The notes: generated by a model from the sequence alone, not told the origin. A stretch of 64,000 nt of DNA from Harmothoe impar (GCA_947462335.1 OX381710.1:65901303-65965302); one strand, 5' to 3'. Positions 34,790-46,728 are shown, counted from the first letter of the stretch. A program made the numbers and translations.

Positions 34790-35040
34790 AGTGAATTTGG
34801 GACTTCTGACGGACTACACATACCGCACCACTATGGGGGTACAGAGGGGTCCCCCCCTGAGGTCGGAAAGTCGCCAAAATTAAGGGGTCCAGGTCGAAAA
34901 GTCGCTTTTTTGGACCCCTTATTCTATTGTATATTTTGTCCAAAAGTCGCTAGGTCGCTTATATTATTGCCATAGGTCGGAAGTCGCCTCCGAAACAGCC
35001 CAGGTCGCCAGGTCGCTTTTGACCCATCTGGAGCCACCAC
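34790..35040. repeat. AGGTCGCCAGGTCGC-rich element
   Basis: Repeats of GGTCGGAAGTCGC, GGTCGAAAAGTCGC and AAGTCGCTAGGTCGC, ending GACCCATCTGGAGCCACC. A diverged relative (GACCTGGCGACCTGG units) lies at about 36365-36510. The closing CCCATCT.GAG resembles the GTGCCTCTACATGGGTA family. Confidence 0.5.
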
Positions 35041-35984
35041 TATTACATGTAAAAGTTAATTGGAATCGAAAATGACGGTACCGGCGGGTACGCGTGTATA
35101 AAAGTGCATAAAGATTAAAAGGTCTTAATTAGTGAGGGTAGATGTTGTGAGATATTGACAACATAGTTATGTGGGTTGTGTTGAACTTAGTGGTAGATGT
35201 ACATGTGGTCTCAGCATTTGTCTAAAGATAGAAGAGCACGTAAAGGGCTGGGTGTTATAAACAAACTGAGTTTAACCAGGTTAACAAATGATGATCTCCT
35301 CTGGTATTAGTTGATGAACACGTGTCGAGGGCAGAGGTGGATGGCTGTTTTACAAGCCATATAATCGTCGCATGTGCCACCGCTTCTAATTCTTCTATAC
35401 TCATTGGAGGTCTGATAACCTAAGTTTACTATACTCAGGTAAGAGTATAATACCTGCACCCCCCCGGGAACAGGTCGTGAGAGCGACAGTGAACATATAA
35501 CAGGTACAGTTCGCAAGGTTGACAGAGTAGGCCACTATCTTGGTCATTGTCATACTCATGGAAGTTTTACTGTATATAAAACATATGGATTTTTATCCGA
35601 TTTATGTGAGGCAATTTATGCCGTACCGGTTCAGCCTTTCTCTCACAGACATTCCATTCCCCCGTCAACCTACCCAAGACCAGAGCCACATGTACTTTTT
35701 AGATTTACTTTCGTATAAAGTTGAAGTTAATAGTAGGGACGACGAAAGTTTTACTGTTGTTAGATTTAAGAAGCCACAGCCTTATGTAAAGCTGGGGTCT
35801 GATACTATATAATATACCCCTCTAGGCCGAGCATGAAGGAAGATCAGTGTAAATTGACTGTACCTTTTGAACTTGAACTTGATATGTTGGGGGTTGTGGG
35901 CATGGAGCCTATTCTATCTCTATTTAAACCACGGTGGCGGGGCAGAACAATAGACTTCGCACCTTGGGTATATAGCATACCCTG
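35041..35984. other. Intergenic DNA, nothing recognised
   Basis: Includes an unremarkable 90-codon frame (35540-35812) without domain features. A real small exon here cannot be excluded, but nothing supports one. Confidence 0.4.
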
Positions 35985-36135
35985 GTTTAAAACAGATAGA
36001 CAATGGTTATGAAAAGGTATGTAGATTAACCACAGCTTGCTGGTAGGGCGACTTGGGCTTCGCCCTCGTCTGGCCCCCACCAGCAAGCTGTGGTTAATTC
36101 TACATACCTTTTAATAACCATCGTCTATCTATTAC
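35985..36135. repeat. Long palindrome (stem about 55 bp)
   Basis: Left stem 35993-36053 (ATAGACAATGGTTATG, then AAAAGGTATGTAGATTAACC, then CACAGCTTGCTGG) pairs with right stem 36077-36130. Shares 28 identical bases with the element near 15.1 kb. Confidence 0.75.
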
Positions 36136-36810
36136 ATAATAGGATCATCTGTATGGCAAGGAGCCTAACCATATTATCTGCCTTTATCAATATCGTTTAT
36201 AGACCCTCACGCCTACATGATAACCTTTGTAATTCTGCCAGATCCATTGATAATGTATACACACCTGTATCTGGTTTATAAAAAGTCGTGTTTAGGTCTT
36301 TTATTAGGAACTCTAACTCTCATTGGACAAGCCTATTCTTCTTGTTCAACAGCCAAACCCCCATGTGCCTGAAGATTGTCAAAAACGACCTGGCGACCTG
36401 GACTATTTTGAGACCTAACTAGACAATAATATAAATGATCTGGCGACTTTTGGACAACATTGAAAACAGGTAAAAAGGTCCACAAACGACTTTCCGACCT
36501 CGCATCTGTTTCTAGTGTTGGTGAGTAAGTGCCCGGTGGCGCGCCGCCAGACAATTCCATGCCACAGTACAGGTAAATTCCTGAAGTAACTCGATGATGT
36601 AGGAAATCTAGCAGCAACAACAGTTCTGTAAACACTAGACATAGAAAGGGAAAAAAGAAATGAAAGGGGCAGGGTGTTGGGTTGCTCTCTTGGCGGGGGT
36701 ACACTCAGTGCATTAGCGCAGAACATTAGCGCTTGGAACCATGTGGGTTTTTTCAAATGGACGTATGATAGGCGGGTGTTACCGGTAACATACTGAAATC
36801 GGAAAGTATT

Positions 36811-37020
36811 TGCCTCCACATGGGTAAAAATCGGCATGTGCAACACGGCGACACGGGCCTTTTAAAAATCGACACATTCGACAGAGGCCTTTTAAAAATT
36901 GACGGACACAGACATTTTCGTATGTCGCTAGTATATTCTATACTAGTATTTGACATGCTGTCGCTCCTAAAAAATGACACCGTGACACGTACGGAAATCT
37001 GAGAACCCATGTTGAGGCAC
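36811..37020. repeat. GTGCCTCTACATGGGTA-family element, inverted copy
   Basis: TGCCTCCACATGGGTA at the left, AACCCATGTTGAGGCAC at the right. Inner units TTTTAAAAATCGACAC are the complement of those in 21705-21959. Confidence 0.7.
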
Positions 37021-37604
37021 AAGTATGGACAGTTAATACATATTTTTAAATCACATGTTAAATAGCCCTAAAAATTACATTTTGAGAAGTCGGGTCAGTC
37101 CTGCTTTGCGAGGTAGAGTGGGTAGGCACTGACCTATCTGCTGTGCGCGGGTCTGCCGGCCGTAGGTGTGAAAACTGTGATAAAACTAAAACTGGGGTGT
37201 TTTCAGCTCTCATATGTTTGCTAGCCCATTCTGAAGCTGTTTACAAGAGGATTTGGACACTTAAGGTGTCATATTAACGGGCTTGGAGAGTTCTTTCCAA
37301 TGCATACTTTTCTTTAATGATTGGTTAAGGAAAATGAAACTTTGTCCTGCAGTGAAGTTAAACCTTGTTTTGTATAGCATTTTATGGTATGAAAACTACA
37401 TAGCACATGATTTTTAATGATTTGCACATATTCTATGGATAAATATGGTCTAGAAAATGTTCAGGTTTTCTATATTAGACAGGCAGCAGTATGTTTATTA
37501 GACCTCACAAAAATTATGAGAAATGAGCCCTGGGAGGGGATTAGCTCTCACAGCCTTCACACCTCCCACCTACTGCTGTGGCCCACCAGCCCACCACTCA
37601 AGGG

Positions 37605-37722
37605 GCCAGGGTTATATTGGTACCTAATAGATTCCATTTAATACATGTAGTACCTATAGGATTCTATTGGTACCTATATGATTCTATTGGTACCTATATG
37701 ATGCTATTGGTACTTATATGAT
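37605..37722 (+). repeat. 20-bp minisatellite (left part)
   Basis: Tandem degenerate units of ATTCTATTGGTACCTATATG. It continues after the Helentron-like copy 5 at 38597-38680, so the two parts were once one array. Confidence 0.75.
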
Positions 37723-38596
37723 TGACCCAGGGTTACCCTGGGTCTCTGTGAGACGGTTTTCCAGCAAAAAACAGAGTTTGGTCAGCTGACTTTGAACTGT
37801 TCCCCTGCATTTGTTTTTTCATTTATCAGATCAAAATAAAGACATGCATATAAATTGAAACAAACTGTACCTCCCTCTTTTTTTCAGTTTGTAAAAAGAA
37901 AAAGAATTGTAGTAGAAAAAGGCTCTTGAAAAAATGTTAAAAACTACCCGAAAACGGAGTCTGTGTGAACTAATGCTGAAGATAGGCCAGTGACCTTGAA
38001 TCCTGACTTTAAAAGAGGCACGTTCACACAGACTTCCTATACCTACAATGGTTAAGAGCAGGTGAGACGTTTTTATGAGACGCTTTTGAGCTGAAATTAA
38101 AGGTACACACAGAATAATTAAGGACCTTTCATTTGATGTGTAATACATGTATGAGGGGCTCACCTCACCTTGAAGGAGGAGTGTGCACAATGGCAAACTC
38201 CCATGTAGGGAGAGGGGGGAATCCCCCCCCCCCCCACCACGGTACATGTAAAGGATACTTAGGCCAAAAAAAAAAGAAGTTTGTTTCCGGTAACACGACC
38301 CCCAAAAGAAATTGAAAAAAGGGGGCCATGTTACCTGAAACAAAATCCCTCCACTTTTTTCTTTGGCCTAAGTCCAGAAATGTAGCACTATGGTCCACCC
38401 TGTTTCTCCCCCCTGAAGAATGACCAGACCTAGAATAGTCTTAGCCAGGGTCTTAGCACCTGGGGCCATGGTCCATTCTTCAGGGTGGGGAGTAGTGGTG
38501 TTTTGACCTATGTGGACCTTCTTTTCTTTTTGATCCTCTTTCCGCATCTGCACCAAGCCCTGGGTCATTTGTGATGTATATCACACAATCCATCTT
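37723..38596 (-). mobile_element. Helentron-like element copy 5 (874 bp) inside a minisatellite
   Basis: Read on the minus strand: 5' AAGATGGATTGTGTG, palindrome GTGATATACATCAC, ATGACCCAGGG; 3' hairpin GACCCAGGG-TAA-CCCTGGGTC then A. On the plus strand the flanks ...TATATGAT and TCTATTGGTACC rejoin to give the uninterrupted minisatellite unit. The insertion therefore fell between two T residues without duplicating or deleting a base. The interior matches the outer parts of copy 4. Confidence 0.78.
38258..38372. repeat. CCGGTAAC/GGCCTAA core inside copy 5
   Basis: AGGCC plus an A run, GTTTCCGGTAACACGACC, then CATGTTACCTGAAAC and GGCCTAA. The counterpart in copy 4 is at 27385-27490, so this piece was already on board before the two host copies separated. 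Confidence 0.65.
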
Positions 38597-38680
38597 TCTA
38601 TTGGTACCTAATAGACTTTCTAGTGTTACCTGTAGGATTCTATAAGTACCCAATGGATTCTATTGGTACCTAATGAAGGG
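38597..38680 (+). repeat. 20-bp minisatellite (right part)
   Basis: Units of TCTATTGGTACCTAATAGA and GATTCTATAAGTACCCAAT, more diverged than the left part. Confidence 0.65.
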
Positions 38681-39290
38681 CTGCCAACTAGTAGGCTTTC
38701 GGCATATTAATACACTAATCATAATAAAATAAATATCTAATAATTGTTTCCACCTTCAAATTTTTTTTGCCCCCCCCCCCCCAGGCAGGTTGAAGTTGAG
38801 CACGGTCAACCCCTTTGATCTATAGTAACGTGCGGGCTTTTTCACTAAAAGGGGTCCGAATTTTTTTGGCCCCCCCCCCTTCAAGGGTTCCAAATTCTTT
38901 TGGTCCCCCCCCAATCCACCAACCCCCCTGTTGTTAAAAAGTGACCACTCCCTTACCCTCAAATTTAAAAAAAATTATTAATATTTTGTTAATATCATGA
39001 TCATAGTAATTTTCAAAGTCATTGCAGCTACTGTAAACGATTTTCTTGAATTTTCTAAAATGGACAATTTTTCGTGTATTTAAATTCGCGATTTTTGAAA
39101 TATTTTAGTAGTATGACTATACTGGATAAATATTCACGCTGTACATATTTTCGCGGGTTTCTCATTTCCGCGGAAATCAAAAAAAAAAAGTCCAGCGCGA
39201 AAATTTCTACGTTTACAATATGCCTAAATATCCCATAACAAAACAAAATGCAATTTCTCCGTATATCAAAATAATAACCCTTTTTTTAGA
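38681..39290. other. GGGAGTGGTCATTT-family fragment and AT-rich DNA
   Basis: About 38755-38955 carries several poly-C runs, repeated GGTTCCAAATTCTTTTGG-like blocks and the terminal TTAAAAAGTGACCACTCCCT. No gene. Confidence 0.45.
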
Positions 39291-39299
39291 TTTTTTTTT

Positions 39300-39680
39300 T
39301 TTTTACAAAAATGACATTTGACCTTTTCATGACCTTTGACCTTTTCTTGACCTTGACCATGACCAATGTCATCACAAGCTTCATCTTATTTTGATGACCT
39401 TCAAAAATATGTTTTTTTTTAAGTTACTAACTTCAAAAACCAATAAGGTACCTGGTGGTCATCTAATTGAGTCAAGCACTATGTAGATATTACCTGGTGA
39501 CCTTGACCTTCATACATCCTTCTTGTCCAAGGTCATGTATGAATGTCAAAGGAACATTCCCATGTCCCCAGTAAGTATATCTCATAAAATGAAAAAAAAA
39601 GATTTCTACATATTTCAAGATAATTAGGTTACAACTTTGACCTTGATATGACCTTGACCTTGATCAAGGTCACCATATAC
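39300..39680 (+). repeat. TGACCTTGACC simple-sequence region
   Basis: Irregular repeats of TGACCTTGACC, TTTGACCTTTTC and CAAGGTCA over nearly 400 bp. CAAGGTCA/TGACCTTG also matches nuclear-receptor half sites, but the repetition suggests low-complexity DNA. Confidence 0.6.
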
Positions 39681-40284
39681 TGCATCTTATTCAAATTTCA
39701 ATGACCTTCAAACTACTTTTTATTTTAAGTTGCTAACTTCAATATCTATCAAGAGGGAGTCATTTAAGTAATTCAGGCATATGTTGACCCCAGCTTAGTC
39801 GATCACAAAACTGAGATCCCAATCGAACTCTTAAGTACTGTTAATTGTGGCAGAAAAATGGGGTCAATTCAGGATCTTTAACTGGTCATAAGTCCACTTC
39901 AGATTGACATAAAGACTTCATTTTAAAAGCAAAATCGCTTATTTTCTTTAGCTCTATCCAGATCTAAATAGATAGAAAGCATAGGAACAAGTCTTAAAAT
40001 ATATGTAAGTGCCTAGAGTGGGTCATCAGCGCCTGGCCCAAGGCCAAGGATCATTGAATGACTTAGTCCCCAATATAGCGCTGAGTGATTTCTGACTCAA
40101 TGATAAACTGTGAGTACCCATGCAGTGTCCTCCATGTAACATGGAGCCCCGTCACACTGAGACACACCCCTCACGGCCAGGAGCTAGATGCATGTACCAG
40201 GTGCTACAGTGATAACATGTGTAACTTACTGATACCCTTGACACTGCTATGTAGGGCTGCAGAGGGCACAGGGGGAGCACATAG

Positions 40285-40494
40285 TGCGTTGATGCACTAT
40301 AGTATCATATGTTCTTTGTTGCCGGTTGAGTAACTCGCTAGTGCTGCATTCGTGCAGCATACCGATACACCCCGGGAGGGATTGTATGATGTATGAATGC
40401 AGCCCTAGCATGAAGACTAGCTAGGGCTACCATTCATGCATCATAACGACAAAGGACACACTACAGTTATGCACTGTGCGGCCCTTAAAGGGTT
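40285..40494. repeat. CCCTTTAAGG-family MITE, right half intact
   Basis: Right arm GCACTGTGCGGCCCTTAAAGGGTTA is intact; the left arm is blurred around TTGATGCACTATAGTATC. The interval 39681-40284 before it has nothing recognisable. Confidence 0.6.
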
Positions 40495-41896
40495 AGGTCT
40501 TGACCTCTCTTCACCCCCTACCGTCAGAAGTCCTACACTCAGCTCCATACCCCACAGCCCCAAACTCTAGATCACCTATAAGGACGGAGCATGGGACCGT
40601 CCACACCTCAGACAAAAAAAAAGACAAAAAAGACACGAACTCTAGAACATGTGTGGGTTTCTAGTATTTCATCTGAAGGAAGTGGCGAGTGACTCTGAGC
40701 TCGCTTTACGGGCTGTAGGAATTGCTCCATTACTGGTACTTGTGTGTAGAGAAAGTAGGTAATGTGGACGGGGGGTAGAGGGCTGAGGAATGCCATCCTG
40801 ACCCTTGGCGGGAGGGGGTGGGGAGGATGAGAAGGTAGGATCATGAGGGAGAAGGGTGAGGGTTGTATCATGCAGGATGTAGCACGATAAGAAGGGGTCA
40901 GGGTATCAGTACAGGACGTGGTACCCTCCTGGTATCAGGCAGCTCTAGGGTGCCACATTTCGCACGTTAACAGACTGACTGACCACATAGACACTCCAGG
41001 TCACAGGGGGGGGGGCAGCAGGGGCAGATCCAGTGCCCGGGGGGGCCACTCCCTCAGCGTTACTGACCATGTGTGAACATGATTCCAAGGGAAAGGGTCT
41101 GTTTTTTGGTCCTAGGCACGGACCCGCGAGGGTCCTTGATAAGGGGTGCTTTTTAAGCAAATTTGGGGAGAAAGGGTACATTTTCAGACCTTCGTGACTT
41201 TTTAAAAGATATTTTTTACTTTATTTTCCTTGGTCACCCTTGATTGAGATATTTTCCCAGGATAACCCCATGATTAGAGTATATTTTTTCAGGGTCATTT
41301 GTGAATAGGGTCCGTTTTTCTGGTAAGTTTACCTTGAAAAGGGTATGCTTTTTAAAAATTTCGCCCCTTGATAAGGGTACCAAATTTAGGGTGATGTTCG
41401 CACATAGTGACTATAGAAAAGATAGGGAGTGGCCCCCCCGGGATCCAGTGTTGGTATGTACGGCTGGGGACGCGGGGGGGGGGGGGATTTTCTTTTCTAA
41501 TGTCATGTTTATGTACATTCGTGTATACTGGACCATCCCCACCCCCCTTTGGTAATTTATTCCCCCTTCAAAGTCCACCTGGCCCTCGAGGCGACTAGGT
41601 TAAGGATGGGGGGGCATCCAGTGATCATTCCCTAGGAGTGATGATAGCTGATGTGCAGACATGTACTCTTCATACAGCTATCCCATATCTGTAGGTGATA
41701 TGCAGGGTATGACATATATGTAGACTATAAACACACAGAGCTAGACAGATGCATCCAGGTAGACGGGTACTAGTAGTTCTGGGTCACCGAATCATTGACC
41801 TTTCTTGATCACATTACTCACATGTCGAAATTAAAAAGTCAAGTTTGAAATTTAACTTTTTTTTAATCTAAGATCAAAATTAGGCGTACACATAAT
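40495..41896. other. Intergenic DNA, poly-G/C runs only
   Basis: No gene. A run of 14 Gs is near 41474, and CCCTTTTCAAGG- and AAAGGGT-type worn repeats lie at 41080-41420. Confidence 0.4.
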
Positions 41897-42450
41897 TAAG
41901 GCCAAAAAGATAAATTGTGTGTATCCGGTAACATCATGGGAAAAAGCTAGGTAGGTAGGGTCGGATTAAAATTTAATTATTATTTTTTGATGGAAACCAG
42001 ATGCAGCCCTATTTGTAGGGTCTAAGGCGCCGGCTCCAACGTTCGCAAAATATGCAAAATTTGTAAAGTGGTAGTTATTCCTATGTCACTGCATTGCTGC
42101 TAGTATATTGCTTTAATACCAAATACCGTATTTGACGTAATAAGCGCCCAGGGCGCTTATAAAATTATTTTTAATGACGTTTTTAGTACATAAGAGTTTA
42201 AATGTCCCCGAAATCGCGAAATTTGATTCTTTGTTCTAGTCTAAAAATGCCTCAAAAAGGGGGGGGGACGCTTATTAGGGGGAGGGCGCTTATTACGTCG
42301 AATACAGGTATGCCTATATTTGTTTATTTTTATCATAGTTTTCATTGAAACAGCTTTTTTTTTTAAATGATTTTTTTTACCCTATAAGGGTCGGCCCTGT
42401 TTAGCTAGGTAAGGTCGGGTAACCGGAAACACATAAGACCTTTTTCAAGT
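41897..42450. repeat. CCGGTAAC/GGCCTAA-family element with nested MITE
   Basis: Left: AAGGCCAAAAAG, TATCCGGTAACATC, GTAGGTAGGGTCGG. Right: AAGGGTCGGCCCTG and GGTAACCGGAAACAC. It is split by 42125-42310 and other sequence. Confidence 0.6.
42125..42310. mobile_element. 186-bp MITE with TACCGTATTTGACG ends
   Basis: TACCGTATTTGACGTAATAA then GCGCCC at the left; GGGCGCTTATTACGTCGAAT then ACAGGTA at the right: about 25 bp of inverted repeat with few mismatches. Sits inside the CCGGTAAC-family element. Half-copies are at about 18850 and 55280-55315. Confidence 0.75.
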
Positions 42451-43023
42451 CATCATAATCAAATAGCCATTGCGGCCTATAAGGTTGGCGTAAACTCTAG
42501 GTGTGGCTTATACGCGAGTTAGGCCTATACGCAAGGTTTTTCAGTACTGCCTAAAGGTGCTGAGGGCCGGTGAGGGGGGTGGAGGTGACCAGTGCTGGTA
42601 TCAGTGTGCTACAACATGTGTGGCTGATAGCCTTAGCATACCTGGAGATAAGCCGGCCAGGTGTAGATAGGCACATCATGGCGTGCCGCCCCGGGCTAAT
42701 CTCTGCCCCACTCTGCTCCATCCTAGCACCAGCTACTCAGTCTACCACTCAGTCAGATCTCACACCCCCAGTTACCAAGTACATAGAGGACAATAGCAGC
42801 ACACAGATACTAGAATCTACACTCTGAGGGGCAGTGGGGCTTATAGCCAATAATTTAGTATAGGGAATAGCCCTAGACCCCTAATTTTTTTGGGTTTAAT
42901 GATTTGAGCAAGGAGGAATAAATGTAGGACATGATCATTTCTTAAAATCGATATGGCGACATGGGGACCGGGACCCCCCCCCCTCCAAACAAGAGCTCCT
43001 GGGGAGAGGTAGCACCATAGTAA
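42451..43023. other. Intergenic DNA, nothing firm
   Basis: A GC-richer unique block (42560-42830) has an 85-codon frame with no recognisable domain, which is not enough to call a gene. Confidence 0.35.
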
Positions 43024-43383
43024 CAGGGGCGGCGGAAGGTGGATAAATTCGGGGGGGGGGGGGGGGGCAGGTCCCAAAACCCAATGGGTGTAGGTTGGAG
43101 AAAGTCATGAATAGGGGTCTTGGGGCCGCAGGCCCCTGGAAAATTTAGGAATTTTCCTTTCAAATTGGCGCATTTGGAGTGGTTTGAATGATCTTTAGAA
43201 ATTTTTGAGAATTTACACTTGAATTGATGTGTCCTAAGGAATTTTATCATGAGATTAGTGTTTTCTAGGGGTTTCTGATTTTGTTTCCCAAAAGTTGGGG
43301 GGGCCAAAACATACTTTGGCCCCCCCACCCCCCACCCCATCTTTAAAGTTTTGGGGGCCTCGGCCCCCTGTTCCGCCGCCACT
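43024..43383. mobile_element. hAT-like element with CAGNGGCGGCGGAA ends
   Basis: CAGGGGCGGCGGAAGG at the left, TTCCGCCGCCACTG at the right. AGTAA flanks both ends. Poly-G at about 43050 and blocks GGCCCCTGG and GGGGGCCTCGGCCCCC inside. No transposase. The overlapping minus-strand frame is an artefact of the element. Confidence 0.65.
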
Positions 43384-44137
43384 GAGTAACACCGATAGAG
43401 CAGGAAACTAAATATTGCAGCACCTGAGGACCATGAGCCCTGGCTGGCAGCTTTAACATTCTCAGTATAATATGGTGCTAGCCTCTTAGAATCCATTGCT
43501 ACAACTGTATAGGGGAATAATATCGTGGCCTACTCCCCTTTCCAGACCCTATCTCTCCACCCCAGTAAGCTTACCCACCCTCCGGACAATGTGTTATTAG
43601 CTTCCTTTATTTTACCAAGATGACCAATGTATAGAGGTGCGCAAGGTATTATCACGATAAAATGTGTATTAGAGTGCAGCTTCGGCATTTAATGTAGGGT
43701 CCGAACCTTAGCGCACTGATAGAAAACCCTCCTAGACGTGTGATGTAGGAAGATCAACGGCAACGATGATTGTACTCAAGTCTAGGAAAAATAAAAACAT
43801 ATTGAACTTGAACAGAATGACTATATCACCAGTTACAAGATGGCGGTCCACAGTGGGCCATCAGTTACATGCTATATGATACGACGTGATAACCAGTTAT
43901 GTCATGGGTATTTAGTGGCTGTTAGGGGATGCCCTTTGTAGTTAGTGTGCTTATCACCACTCCTATGTCCGCCGACATAAATTAGTTAGCTAATTTAGGG
44001 AATATACAAATATATGGGAGGTCGCACACACATCGAGTATAGATGACTAGTTCATATGTCGAATATTACGGTAAATTACCTCCTTCACAAATCCAAGCTC
44101 ATGTCAGAATTAGAATGAAATTACAACTCAATAAACT
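43384..44137. other. Intergenic DNA
   Basis: No gene. At 43838-43855 is TTACAAGATGGCGGTCCAC, another of the dispersed YY1-like sequences. Confidence 0.45.
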
Positions 44138-44390
44138 CAGGCCTAAAAAAAAAAAAAAAGTTGTGTTCCGGTAACATGGCCAAAAATAAACAGGATCGGT
44201 AGGTCGGATTTTTTTATTTTTTTTACAATTTATTTTTTGTCAAAAAAGTAAATTTTAGTAGTAAAAACTGCAAAAATGTCATAAATTCCCTCAAAAATTA
44301 CAAAAATGTCAAAAAAAAATTAGGGTCGGCCCCAAAAACGTAGGGTCGGTCGGGATACCGGAACACAACTTTTTTTTTTATTAGGCCTCA
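44138..44390. repeat. CCGGTAAC/GGCCTAA-family element, complete
   Basis: Best full copy. AGGCCT plus A run, GTTGTGTTCCGGTAACATGG, GGATCGGTAGGTCGG, AT core, AGGGTCGGTCGGGATACCGG, AACACAACTTTT, T run, AGGCCT. The ends are inverted repeats of about 25 bp. Confidence 0.78.
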
Positions 44391-44520
44391 GTATTATTTG
44401 ACCAATGAAAAATATGCCTTCATTTTTGGCTCGGATATTTTCCCAATGAAAAATACAAGTTTGTATAAGTATGCACTTTTCTTGTTAATCGCTGTTTGAT
44501 ATGGCACTGTATCTGCTCAT

Positions 44521-44830
44521 GGCTGAGTCTCATGAGTTTGTAACAGTTGAAACGTCTTTGACCGGGTGTCGACTTTGACCGGTGTAGTCTTTGACCGGGT
44601 GTCATCTTTGACCGGGTATCTTACTTCAACTTTAACCAGCTGCACTGTCCAAAGTATTATGCAATAAGAAGTCCCACCAAGCACATTACATCATATGCAT
44701 ATATAATGGAAAAAAAATGGAAAAAAAATCTTTTCTAGACACCCGATGACATCCGGTCAAAGACTACACCGGTCAAAGACGACACCCGGTCAAAGACGTT
44801 TCAACTGTTACAAACTCATGAGACTGAGCC
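44521..44830. repeat. Long hairpin made of GTCTTTGACCGGGT units
   Basis: Left arm 44521-44610 and right arm 44742-44830 are almost perfectly complementary. The first 40 bases include CATGAGTTTGTAACAGTTGA and AACGTCTTTGACCGG. Each arm is itself a tandem array of GTCTTTGACCGG-GT units. The loop of about 130 bases is AT-rich. Confidence 0.82.
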
Positions 44831-45068
44831 TCATAGTCCCCGTAGGTTTGGACATGCCGACATGAAAGCAATAGTCCGATACAGTTGTAGATTACAGGGT
44901 TACCTGCCGGCGCACAGTCTTTGGTGCTGCTCTATGTTTCTCACCCTCAGTCACTGTTTTCTCTGAGTGAAGAAAATAAGTAATGCATATGATGATCGAG
45001 GGTTTAGTGGTGCGTGTAGGAAAGATTTCTTATACTTGGAAAGGATGTTAGAAGAATCCCTTCTTATA

Positions 45069-45227
45069 GGGCCTTAAAAAAAAGTTGTGTTCCGGTATCC
45101 CGACCGACCCTACGATTTTGGTGGCCGACCCTAATTTTTTTTTTAATTTTTTAAATTTTTGATGAAATTTTGATGTCTATTTTTGGCCATGTTACCGGAA
45201 CACAACTTCTTTTTCTTTAGGCCTAGG
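45069..45227. repeat. CCGGTAAC/GGCCTAA-family element, compact copy
   Basis: GGCCTTA plus A run, AAGTTGTGTTCCGGTATCCC, GACCGACCCTACG, short core, CCATGTTACCGGAACACAAC, T run, AGGCCTA. Confidence 0.72.
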
Positions 45228-45687
45228 TATCGCTGTGTAAAATAACAAGCTATGCTTCAAGAACAAAAATAGAAGGACCTTTTATTTTTGTTCTGGAAGC
45301 ATACCGCAGCTTGTTTCAATACAAGGGGGGAAATCTGTTGAGGACGAGAGAAGTGGGCTAGCTTTTAAAAAGTCGGTACCAGGTCGCCCTGTGTATGTAA
45401 ACCGCCATCTTGTCCCCTAAAACACAACTTTTATAAAAGTTGATATCAATATTATCGGTAAGTTCAATAAAGGCAGTAGCCGCCTTGTTCAATTCATATT
45501 GTGGAATGTGGAACACCCACAAATCAATACAAGGAAGCCGCAGGCAAGGAGAAGGAAATTGGTTTGGTAAACGATGTCAAGCCAACAGTTCACCACACCC
45601 TACTTCAGGTTGTACATTCCACACCCAATTCACTCCAACTGGAGGTGTTTATTGATCCTTATTGTGAGAGTATCCTCTAACATTCTG
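45228..45687. other. Intergenic DNA with a short hairpin
   Basis: Hairpin at about 45246-45318 (AAGCTATGCTTCAAGAACAAAA against TTTTTGTTCTGGAAGCATACC). CCGCCATCTTGTCCCC at about 45403 is a minus-strand YY1-like sequence. Confidence 0.5.
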
Positions 45688-45933
45688 TAAGGCTTTTTAA
45701 CCGTTATAAAAGGCTGCATGGTGATGTAATGTATAATGACATTTGACAAAGGTCCTGTTGCATGAATGCGGCTTGGGTAAGTCTACTCACCAGTCCTGCA
45801 TGAATGCATCATGCTGACCCTTGTGTCCTGGGAGTGTATCAACTCTATATGGTCGGCATGATGCATGAATGCAGCCCTGGCGAGTTACTTGCCATGGCTG
45901 CATTCATAATCATGTCACGGAAAAAGGCATGTA
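45688..45933. repeat. CCCTTTAAGG-family MITE, degenerate ends
   Basis: Core GGTCGGCATGATGCATGAAT and GGCGAGTTACTTGCC are clear. The left arm is TTTAACCGTTATAAAAGGCTGC. 45934-46728 beyond it has no gene, only a run of about 18 Cs near 46170. Confidence 0.6.
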
Positions 45934-46728
45934 AATTGTAATAGCAAACCTACGAATAACTGAGTGTAAGTCAAATTAACCATGACAGACTGACTGGTGC
46001 CCTGTTTCATTTGACAAGGAGACTCTCTGTACCCTCTTTGTATTGTGCTCCATACACCTCTCCCCTGTTTGCTATGGCACTTGGTGCTCCTTGTATCCAG
46101 CCTCATTCAAAGCAACTCATTTCCTCTTTCCTCATTCAACACCATTCAGCATCGATCAACCCCTTTCTCCCCCCCCCCCCCCCCCCACTCCACCCTCCAC
46201 CCACTGACACCCAGACCACACAGAGGATGCTGGTGGGCGGCAGGACCAGCCTCACACACTCAATCTGCCATGTCTACGTTCTACCAAACACCATCAATAG
46301 ACCCATAAAACAGAGATCAAAGTCTGCAACTTTTTCCTTGATTTCAAATAGTTTTTATGATGCGGAAACCTGTGATCACCTTAGAATTGGTGCAGAGAGA
46401 GGACCTCTATTCAGGTGCCTCTTTGGGAACTTTTAAATATAAGGAGTTTCTTGATAAGTATCACAGTCACAATCGATTCCTAGTAAAAAGACCTATTTAG
46501 AACGGGTGTAAACAGAGAAAAAAAGAAGAAGCAGTAGTAGGTTTATAGTATAAGAACAAGTATAACACAAGTAGCGGGTAACCTGACTCCACACACGCAG
46601 GGGCGGTGAACGTGAGCTGATTGATCAAGGAGGGGGTGGGGCTGGCGTCTGGTGGGGCTCAACAATCCCAACCATGCCCCTCTAGTCTACCCAGAGTTCC
46701 TGTATCACATAGTAGTACCTCGTGGTAC

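Noticed and set aside
36333..36846. Two overlapping minus-strand frames of 123 and 143 codons
   Set aside because: They run across repeat fragments (GACCTGGCGACC units and the edge of a GTGCCTCTAC element) and show no domain.
37831..38343. 170-codon minus-strand frame with a partial duplicate at 28337-28558
   Set aside because: The resemblance is explained by the shared interior of Helentron-like copies 4 and 5. The frame begins in a poly-T/CCGGTAAC core and is open in only part of copy 4. A captured exon is conceivable but nothing identifies it.
39300..39680. Cluster of nuclear-receptor half sites (TGACCT/AGGTCA)
   Set aside because: The motif is part of an irregular TGACCTTGACC low-complexity stretch; regulatory meaning is not supported.
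42942..43496. 184-codon minus-strand frame
   Set aside because: Spans a hAT-like element with poly-G/C runs and its inverted ends; low-complexity Pro-rich translation, no domain.
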